Positions 1 to 5,943 of a DNA stretch of 9,106 bases are shown here, piece after piece. The position numbers and the translations under genes were made by a program. The stretch covers positions 1 to 9,106 of the forward strand of contig CAKZUS010000255.1 of the NCBI GenBank assembly GCA_937921805.1. Reading direction: 5' to 3'. This DNA is from an uncultured Granulosicoccaceae bacterium (GTDB lineage: Bacteria > Pseudomonadota > Gammaproteobacteria > JABXHR01). The notes beneath the pieces were generated by a model. The model ran no database searches, was not told the DNA's origin, and saw only the letters and a list, made by a program, of their open reading frames with translations. The number at the start of each line of letters is the position of its first letter. Positions within the stretch are counted from its first letter, which is position 1.

Positions 1-1815
1 CAAGAGGTCGGGCGCATGTTCGGCCGAGAAGTGCCCATGATGACCATGTCGCACCAATACCTGCTCACCGAAGAGCTGCCTGAACTCCAAACTTGGAGCG
101 CGGAGCACGGCGGCAAGCTCCCGCTCCTGCGCGATGTCGACAGCAGCTACTACCTGCGCCAAGAGAAACACGGCTTTAACCTCGGCCCCTATGAGAACAA
201 CTGTCGCGGACACTGGATGAGCGCGGATGACCCGATGCCCGATGACTTCTCCTTCCAGCTCTGGGACGAGGATCTAGAGCGCATCAGCTGGCATATCGAA
301 GACGCGATGGCCCGCGTTCCTCTGCTCGGCGCCTCGGGTGTGGGGCGCGTGGTCAACGGCCCTATTCCTTATACTCCCGACGGTTTGCCGCTGATCGGCC
401 CCATGCCAGGTGTGCCCAATGCCTTTGAGGCCTGCGTCTTTACCTTTGGTATCGCCCAGGCTGGCGGCGCCGGAAAAGTGCTGGCCGAATGGATTACCGA
501 AGGCGGTACTGAGTGGGATATGTGGTCTTGCGACCCTCGGCGCTTCACGGGCTTTGAAGACCAAGACTATTGCAACAAGAAAGGCATGGAAGTCTACGGT
601 CACGAATACGCCATGCACTTTCCTCAGCACGAGTGGCCTGCGGCACGCGACAAAAAATGCTCCCCCAATGACGCCACGCTGCGCGAACTGGGGGCACAAA
701 TGGGCGCCTACAATGGCTGGGAGCGCGCAAATTGGTTTGCCAAAGCGGGCGACGACACCAGCGAAGCGGCCACGCACACCTGGTCGCGCAAAGGCCCGTG
801 GCAGCCGCGTATTCAGGCCGAAGTCGAAGCCGTTCGCGACAGCGTGGGCGTGCTGGATCTGGCTGGATTCTCGCGCTTTAACATCACCGGCGCGAGCGCT
901 AGCGACTGGCTCAATGGCCAAATCGCCGGCGCACTGCCCAAGCCTGGGCGCCTGAATCTCGCCTATTTCCCTGATCACCGCGGCCGCATTCACACCGAGA
1001 TGTCCGTGTTCTGCCACAGCGCCGAGCACTACACCCTCATCACTGCCGCTACGGCGCAATTACACGACTATGAGCTGCTGCGCCAGCGTCTGCCTACCGA
1101 CGGCAGCATCAGCCTGGTGGATCACACCAACGACTACTCCACGCTCATCGTCTGCGGCCCCCAGTCGCGCGAGCTATTCGCCGCACTCGCCCCCGACGCC
1201 GATCTCAGCCTCCCGTGGCTCAGCCACCAGAGCGCAACAGTCGCCGGTCGCAGCGCGGCCTTAGCGCGGGTGAGCTTTGCGGGCGAGTTAGGCTGGGAGA
1301 TCCATGCCAGCATCGCCGACAGTCCCGCCATCTACCAAGCCGTCCTCGCAGCGGGCGCGACGCCCTTTGGCATGTATGCTCTCAATAGCATGCGGATCGA
1401 GAAAGGCTACCGCACCTGGAAAGGCGATTTATCGACCGATTACACCGTGCTTCAGGCCGGACTGGGCCGCTTTGTTAAGCTCGACAAAGAGGCCGACTTC
1501 CCCGGCAAAGCCGCCATGCAGGCCGAAGCCCTCACCGAGTCGCCACGCACCTTTGCCACACTGATTATCGACTGCGACGAATTCGATGCGCCATATATGG
1601 CCAATGTCTGGCAAGGCGACACCATCGTCGGCGAGGTGACCTCAGGCGCTTACGGGTACCGGGTCGGCGCTGCGCTGGCATTGACCATGCTGGAGCGCTG
1701 CGCCACGGCTGCCGGTACCCAGCTAGAAGTCGACATCTACGGCACACGCTACCCGGCGACTGTCGCTGCCAGCTCGGCCCTGTGGGATCCTAAAAACGAG
1801 AGAATCCGCGCATGA
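1..1815 (+). CDS. FAD-dependent oxidoreductase with C-terminal GcvT domain, dimethylglycine/sarcosine dehydrogenase-like (5' partial)
   Basis: Likely oxidises an N-methyl amine such as sarcosine or dimethylglycine in the cytoplasm, with the released one-carbon unit captured on tetrahydrofolate by the GcvT domain. The frame is open from base 1, and the residues before the first ATG (16) already match the family (REVP followed by SHQYLLTE), so the true start lies upstream and the N-terminal Rossmann fold, with any flavin-attachment His, is missing. Counting from base 1, the end of the DAO domain is at about 117-165 (NGPIPYTPDGLPLIGPMPG, then FGIAQAGGAGK at 149-159). A linker with GWERANWFA follows near 240, and then the GcvT domain (VRDSVGVLDLAGF, GELGWEIH, MRIEKGYRTW). 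Where the family has a GG-x-x-x-D folate-site motif this protein has GRIHTE, with Glu at bases 997-999. The gene ends in an ATGA overlap with its paralogue, implying coupled translation. The family is clear. The choice between sarcosine, dimethylglycine or another substrate is inference. Confidence 0.9.
   Translation, partial: QEVGRMFGREVPMMTMSHQYLLTEELPELQTWSAEHGGKLPLLRDVDSSYYLRQEKHGFNLGPYENNCRGHWMSADDPMPDDFSFQLWDEDLERISWHIEDAMARVPLLGASGVGRVVNGPIPYTPDGLPLIGPMPGVPNAFEACVFTFGIAQAGGAGKVLAEWITEGGTEWDMWSCDPRRFTGFEDQDYCNKKGMEVYGHEYAMHFPQHEWPAARDKKCSPNDATLRELGAQMGAYNGWERANWFAKAGDDTSEAATHTWSRKGPWQPRIQAEVEAVRDSVGVLDLAGFSRFNITGASASDWLNGQIAGALPKPGRLNLAYFPDHRGRIHTEMSVFCHSAEHYTLITAATAQLHDYELLRQRLPTDGSISLVDHTNDYSTLIVCGPQSRELFAALAPDADLSLPWLSHQSATVAGRSAALARVSFAGELGWEIHASIADSPAIYQAVLAAGATPFGMYALNSMRIEKGYRTWKGDLSTDYTVLQAGLGRFVKLDKEADFPGKAAMQAEALTESPRTFATLIIDCDEFDAPYMANVWQGDTIVGEVTSGAYGYRVGAALALTMLERCATAAGTQLEVDIYGTRYPATVAASSALWDPKNERIRA
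1798..1802 (+). promoter_or_regulatory. Ribosome binding site for the second flavoprotein gene
   Basis: GAGAG lies 9 bases before the ATG at 1812, inside the last codons of the upstream gene. The ATG overlaps the upstream TGA (ATGA at 1812-1815), so re-initiation by terminating ribosomes may matter as much as this purine stretch. Confidence 0.45.
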
Positions 1816-4259
1816 GTGCACTACCGACCACAGCGCGTGCGGTGATTATTGGCGGCGGCGTATCGGGCTGCTCCGTGGCCTATCATTTGGCCAAGCTCGG
1901 CTGGACAGACATTGTGCTCTTAGAGCGCAAACAGCTCACCAGCGGCACCACTTGGCACGCGGCCGGTCTGATCGGCCAACTGCGCGCCAGCCAAAACATG
2001 ACCCGCTTAGCGCGCTACAGCGCCCAGCTCTATACCGAGCTAGAAGCCGAAACCGGCATTGCGACGGGCATGCGCCAAAATGGATCGCTCAGTGTGGCGC
2101 TCACCACCGAGCGCATGGAAGAGCTGCGCCGCCAGGCAAGTATGGCGCGGGCGTTTGATGTGCAAGTCGAAGAGGCCTCGCCGAGCGAGCTCAAGTCGAT
2201 GTATCCGCATCTCAATATCGACGATGCCGTGGGCGGGGTATTCCTTCCTCTCGATGGACAAGCCGACCCTGCCAATATTGCACTAGCGATGGCGAAGGGC
2301 GCACGCATGCGCGGCGCGCGCATTGCCGAGGGCGTCAAAGTCACCGAAGTGCTCACACACAACGGGCGCGCTGCGGGCGTGCGCTACGAGACCGAGGAAG
2401 GAGAGCAAGGCCAGATCGATGCCGACGTGGTGGTGAACTGCGGCGGCATGTGGGCGCGCGAGCTGGGTCAAATGAGCGGCGTCACGATCCCCAACCACGC
2501 TTGCGAGCATTTCTACGTCGTCACCGAAGCGATCCCCGAACTGACACAACTGCCAGTGTTGCGCGTGCCCGACGAGTGCGCGTATTACAAAGAAGACGCC
2601 GGAAAGATCTTGCTGGGGGCATTTGAACCCAAGGCCAAGCCCTGGGGCATGAACGGCATTCCCGAGAGTTTTTGCTTTGACGAGCTGCCAGAGGACTTTG
2701 ATCACTTTGCCCCGATTTTGGAGCAAGCGATCCACCGTCTGCCGCTGCTTGAAACCACCGGCATTCATACCTTTTTTAATGGCCCCGAGAGTTTCACCCC
2801 CGATGACCGTTACTATCTCGGCGAAGCGCCAGAGATGGCGGGCTACTACGTTGCGGCCGGATACAACTCTGTCGGCATCGCCGGCTCCGGTGGCGCGGGC
2901 ATGGCCCTGGCGCAGTGGATCGTCGACGGCGAACCGCCGTTTGACCTGTGGGAAGTCGATATTCGTCGCGCCCAGCCCTTTCAGCGCAATCGACGCTATC
3001 TCAAAGAGCGCGTCAGCGAGACCTTAGGCCTGCTCTACGCCGATCACTGGCCCTATCGCCAACCCGAGACCGCGCGCGGCGTGCGGCGCTCGGTGATCCA
3101 CGAGCAACTCAAATCCCACGGTGCAGTTTTTGGTGAGACCGCCGGGTGGGAGCGCGCGAACTGGTTTGCCAACGCAGGCCAAGAGCGCGAATACCGCTAT
3201 AGCTGGGGGCGCCAGAACTGGTTTGAAAACCACCGCCGCGAGCATATGGCCGTACGCGAGCAAGCGGGATTGTTCGACATGTCTAGCTTTGGCAAAATCC
3301 GCGTCGAAGGCCCCGACGCGCTCTCTTTGTTGCAGCACCTGTGCTGCGGCAATGTGGACGTCCCCCAGGGCAAAATCGTCTATACCCCGATGCTCAATCA
3401 CAAAGGCGGCATTGAAAGCGATCTGACCGTCACGCGCTTGGACGAGCAAGTGTTCTTGCTGGTCGTGCCCGCCGCCACCGTGCAGCGCGATCTGCACTGG
3501 CTGCGCAAACACGCCCAGGGCCGGTCAGTCGTGATCAACGACACCACTGCCGCCGAAGCGGTGCTGTGCGTCATGGGTCCCACCGCACGCAATGTCCTGC
3601 AGGCCGTGTCTCCCAATCGCTTTGAAAATGCTGCGCACCCCTTTGGCTGGGCGCACGATATCGAGATAGGCATGGGTCTGGCCCGCGCGCACCGCGTCAG
3701 CTACGTGGGCGAACTGGGATGGGAGTTGTACGTGAGCGCCGACATGGCCGCGCACGTCTTCGAGACCCTGATGCAAGAAGGCCCCGCGCAGGGCCTACAG
3801 CTCGCTGGTTTACACACTCTAGATAGCTGTCGCATCGAAAAGTCTTTCCGTCATTATGGTCACGACATCACCGATGAAGACCACTTGCTCGAAGCCGGCA
3901 TGGGCTTTGCCGCTGCAATGACCAAAGACGACTTCCTGGGTAAACAGGCCTTGCTCGACAAAAAGCAATCCGGCTTACAAAAGCGCCTACTACAGTTCCA
4001 ATTGACCGATCCAGAGCCGATGCTCTATCACAACGAACCCATCGTACGCGACGGCGAGATGGTGGGCTATCTCAGCTCGGGCAATTATGGCCACTACCTG
4101 GGCGCCGCTATCGGCTTGGGCTACGTGCCCTGCGCCGGAGAGAGCGTCGCGCAAGTGCTCGATTCTCAGTACCACATTGAAGTTGCCGGTCAACGCTTTG
4201 CCGCGACCGCCAGCCTCAAACCCCTCTTTGATCCCACTGGCAGCCGCATGAAGGCGTAA
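1812..4259 (+). CDS. FAD-dependent oxidoreductase with GcvT domain, dimethylglycine dehydrogenase-like
   Basis: Predicted to oxidatively demethylate dimethylglycine or a related N-methyl amine and transfer the C1 unit to tetrahydrofolate, giving 5,10-methylene-THF. It is complete at 815 residues, normal for the fused DMGDH/SARDH family. Residues 11-40 form the FAD-binding Rossmann motif (VIIGGGVSGCSVAYHLAKLG, with Glu38 ending strand 2). TSGTTWHAAGL follows, whose His49 matches the histidine that binds FAD covalently in mammalian DMGDH and SARDH. The second FAD motif is at 348-363 (AAGYNSVGIAGSGGAG). A middle linker spans about 370-430. The GcvT domain runs from about 430 to the C terminus, with GGIESDLTV (Asp537, probable equivalent of the key folate-site Asp552 of Arthrobacter dimethylglycine oxidase), YVGELGWELYV near 631 and CRIEKSFRHYG near 674. 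The start follows from the ATGA overlap and from the Rossmann fold beginning ten residues later. There is no signal peptide. The electron acceptor (ETF or oxygen) cannot be told from sequence. It is paralogous to the preceding gene. Confidence 0.93.
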   Translation: MSALPTTARAVIIGGGVSGCSVAYHLAKLGWTDIVLLERKQLTSGTTWHAAGLIGQLRASQNMTRLARYSAQLYTELEAETGIATGMRQNGSLSVALTTERMEELRRQASMARAFDVQVEEASPSELKSMYPHLNIDDAVGGVFLPLDGQADPANIALAMAKGARMRGARIAEGVKVTEVLTHNGRAAGVRYETEEGEQGQIDADVVVNCGGMWARELGQMSGVTIPNHACEHFYVVTEAIPELTQLPVLRVPDECAYYKEDAGKILLGAFEPKAKPWGMNGIPESFCFDELPEDFDHFAPILEQAIHRLPLLETTGIHTFFNGPESFTPDDRYYLGEAPEMAGYYVAAGYNSVGIAGSGGAGMALAQWIVDGEPPFDLWEVDIRRAQPFQRNRRYLKERVSETLGLLYADHWPYRQPETARGVRRSVIHEQLKSHGAVFGETAGWERANWFANAGQEREYRYSWGRQNWFENHRREHMAVREQAGLFDMSSFGKIRVEGPDALSLLQHLCCGNVDVPQGKIVYTPMLNHKGGIESDLTVTRLDEQVFLLVVPAATVQRDLHWLRKHAQGRSVVINDTTAAEAVLCVMGPTARNVLQAVSPNRFENAAHPFGWAHDIEIGMGLARAHRVSYVGELGWELYVSADMAAHVFETLMQEGPAQGLQLAGLHTLDSCRIEKSFRHYGHDITDEDHLLEAGMGFAAAMTKDDFLGKQALLDKKQSGLQKRLLQFQLTDPEPMLYHNEPIVRDGEMVGYLSSGNYGHYLGAAIGLGYVPCAGESVAQVLDSQYHIEVAGQRFAATASLKPLFDPTGSRMKA

Positions 4260-4260
4260 C

Positions 4261-4264
4261 GGAG
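4261..4264 (+). promoter_or_regulatory. Strong Shine-Dalgarno site of the MttB-family gene
   Basis: GGAG sits 7 bases before the ATG at 4272 and just after the TAA of the preceding gene (4257-4259). It supports 4272 as the start over the internal Met codon at 4383. Confidence 0.7.
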
Positions 4265-4271
4265 CACTGCA

Positions 4272-5870
4272 ATGTCTGATTTTAAAGTCGAAGCCCCCGA
4301 CCAAGCGACCACACAGCGCCGCCGTCGGGGCCGTGCCAGAGAGAGCTTACTGGCCGCACGTCGCGCGCCGCTTCCCGAGGCCATGCGCCCTGTGCGAGCG
4401 GGACTAAGCGGCGGACAATATCGCCCGCTCAGTGATGCTGATATGCAGCGTATTCACGAAGCCGCTCTCGATATTTTGGAACAAATTGGACTGTGCGAAG
4501 CGCCCGAAAGTGGCGTCAAACTCATGACCGATGCCGGGGCAATTCTCGGCGACGATGGGCGATTGCGCTTCCCGCGAGCGCTGGTCGAAGACATGCTGAC
4601 CAAAGCCAATCGCGATGTGACCCTATGTGGTCAAGACTCTCGACACGATCTTCACCCCGGCAGCCATCGGGTGCACTATGGCACTGCTGGGGCGGCGGTA
4701 CATGTCTATGATCCCGCGACGGACGAGCACCGCGACCCGACGGTGCGTGATCTCTATGACGCCGCGCGACTGGTCGAGCAGCTCGACAATGTGCACTTTT
4801 TTCAGCGCCCTCTAACCACGCGCGACACGGTCGATCCGACGGATATGGATCTCAACACCATCTACGCCGCAACCCGTGGAACACAAAAGCATATTGGCAC
4901 CTCGTTTGTCTCGGTCGAAAACGCCCAGCAAGCGATCACAATGCTGCATGAAATTGCAGGAGGCGAGGCGCGCTGGCGCGAGCGCCCCTTTGTCTCTAAC
5001 AGTAATTGCTTTGTGGTGCCGCCTCTGAAGTTCGCCACAGAAAGCTGCGAAGTGATGGAGACGGTCATTCGCGGTGGTATGCCCGTGCTCTTGCTCTCGG
5101 CAGGTCAGGCGGGTGCCACGGCACCCGCGACGCTGGCAGGCGCCGTTGCGCAAGCCGTTGCAGAGTGCTTGGCCGGTTTGGTGTATGTCAATGCTCTCGC
5201 GCCCGGGCACCCTGCCATTTTTGGCACCTGGCCCTTTGTCTCGGATCTGCGCACTGGCGCCATGTCTGGCGGTTCGGGCGAGCAAGGTATCCTCACCGCC
5301 GCTTGCGGCCAAATGGCCCGTTTCTATGATCTCCCTGCGGGGTCGGCTTGTGGCATGGTGGACTCCAAGCGTCCCGATATGCAGGCAGGCTACGAGCGCG
5401 GTATCGCTAACGTCATGGCCGGACTCTCGGGGCTGAACATGGTGTATGAGAGCGTGGGTATGTATGCATCACTGCTGAGCTTTTGCCACGAGAGTTTGAT
5501 CATCGACAACGACCTTATCGGCGCCTGCCTACGCTGCGTGCGGGGCATCGAGGTCAACGACGACACGCTGGCCTTAGACACCATCCGCGAGACCTGTCTC
5601 GGTAGCGACGGCAGCGGCGGCCCGGGGCACTATCTTGGCGCTTCTCAGACACTGAGCGTGATGCAAACCGAGTATATTTACCCCGAAGTCGGCGACCGGA
5701 CGAGCCCTAAAGAATGGGCCGAAAGGAACAAGCCCGACCTGCTCGCCAGTGCAACCCGACGCAAGGAGCAGTTGCTACGGCATCACCCGACGCATATTAG
5801 CGCTGAGACAGACGACCGCTTGCGGGAGATGTTCACCGCGTTTTTAAGCAAGGAGCAGGTAGGGCTGTAG
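4272..5870 (+). CDS. MttB-superfamily (trimethylamine methyltransferase family, COG5598) methyltransferase, non-pyrrolysine type
   Basis: Predicted cytoplasmic methyltransferase that moves a methyl group from a quaternary or tertiary amine, classically to a corrinoid protein. It has 532 residues, slightly longer than archaeal MttB (about 495). Residues 1-50 are an extension with an Arg-rich run (QRRRRGRARE). The family core starts at PLSDADMQRIHEAALDILEQ. Conserved-looking blocks are GTAGAAVHVYD, SDLRTGAMSGGSGEQ (324-338), DSKRPDMQAGYERG (from 364), the Gly-rich GPGHYLG (450-456) and TEYIYPEVGDRTSPKEW (466-482). There is no in-frame internal TAG, and the gene ends in TAG, so the pyrrolysine of archaeal TMA methyltransferase is absent. 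Non-pyrrolysine relatives include glycine betaine (MtgB), proline betaine (MtpB) and carnitine (MtcB) methyltransferases. The adjacent dimethylglycine dehydrogenase-like genes favour glycine betaine, but that is inference. No corrinoid protein gene is in the window. It starts 12 bases after the flavoprotein gene, so it is probably co-transcribed. Confidence 0.88.
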   Translation: MSDFKVEAPDQATTQRRRRGRARESLLAARRAPLPEAMRPVRAGLSGGQYRPLSDADMQRIHEAALDILEQIGLCEAPESGVKLMTDAGAILGDDGRLRFPRALVEDMLTKANRDVTLCGQDSRHDLHPGSHRVHYGTAGAAVHVYDPATDEHRDPTVRDLYDAARLVEQLDNVHFFQRPLTTRDTVDPTDMDLNTIYAATRGTQKHIGTSFVSVENAQQAITMLHEIAGGEARWRERPFVSNSNCFVVPPLKFATESCEVMETVIRGGMPVLLLSAGQAGATAPATLAGAVAQAVAECLAGLVYVNALAPGHPAIFGTWPFVSDLRTGAMSGGSGEQGILTAACGQMARFYDLPAGSACGMVDSKRPDMQAGYERGIANVMAGLSGLNMVYESVGMYASLLSFCHESLIIDNDLIGACLRCVRGIEVNDDTLALDTIRETCLGSDGSGGPGHYLGASQTLSVMQTEYIYPEVGDRTSPKEWAERNKPDLLASATRRKEQLLRHHPTHISAETDDRLREMFTAFLSKEQVGL

Positions 5871-5883
5871 ACTCCTTCCGACA

Positions 5884-5906
5884 CTCTCCCGCTGCGGGCG
5901 GGAGAG
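5884..5906. repeat. Perfect 9-bp stem, 5-base loop hairpin (REP-like or RNA-processing element)
   Basis: CTCTCCCGC (5884-5892) and its exact reverse complement GCGGGAGAG (5898-5906) flank the loop TGCGG (5893-5897). The element starts 13 bases after the TAG of the MttB-family gene. The + strand continues CAAAAC and the - strand also lacks a T-run, so it is not a canonical intrinsic terminator. It resembles the GC-rich palindromic intergenic repeats common in gammaproteobacteria and could stabilise the 3' end of the upstream mRNA or weaken read-through into the next gene. Whether it recurs in the genome cannot be seen here. Confidence 0.7.
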
Positions 5907-5932
5907 CAAAACTACTCACCGTCACAGCCAGA

Positions 5933-5937
5933 AAGAG
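5933..5937 (+). promoter_or_regulatory. Ribosome binding site for the HyuA-like gene
   Basis: AAGAG lies 6 bases before the ATG at 5944. No convincing sigma70 -35/-10 pair was seen in the 73-base gap, so the gene may depend on read-through past the hairpin. Confidence 0.45.
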
Positions 5938-5943
5938 CGAGCA

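Noticed and set aside
410..955. 181-codon + strand open frame
   Set aside because: It overlaps the flavoprotein gene out of frame and has a low-complexity Pro/Ala/Arg composition, while the overlapping frame carries the conserved family motifs.
274..1059. 261-codon open frame on the - strand
   Set aside because: It lies wholly inside the first flavoprotein gene, its translation shows no recognisable fold, and long antisense open frames are expected in GC-rich coding DNA.
2283..2768. 161-codon open frame on the - strand (and similar ones at 3024-3512 and 4812-5312)
   Set aside because: They are antisense to well-supported conserved genes and have His/Ala/Arg-rich translations typical of shadow frames.
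5868..5870. TAG of the MttB-family gene considered as a pyrrolysine codon
   Set aside because: It follows a full-length family C terminus, whereas the archaeal MttB amber codon is internal. Read-through would run into non-homologous sequence and the hairpin.
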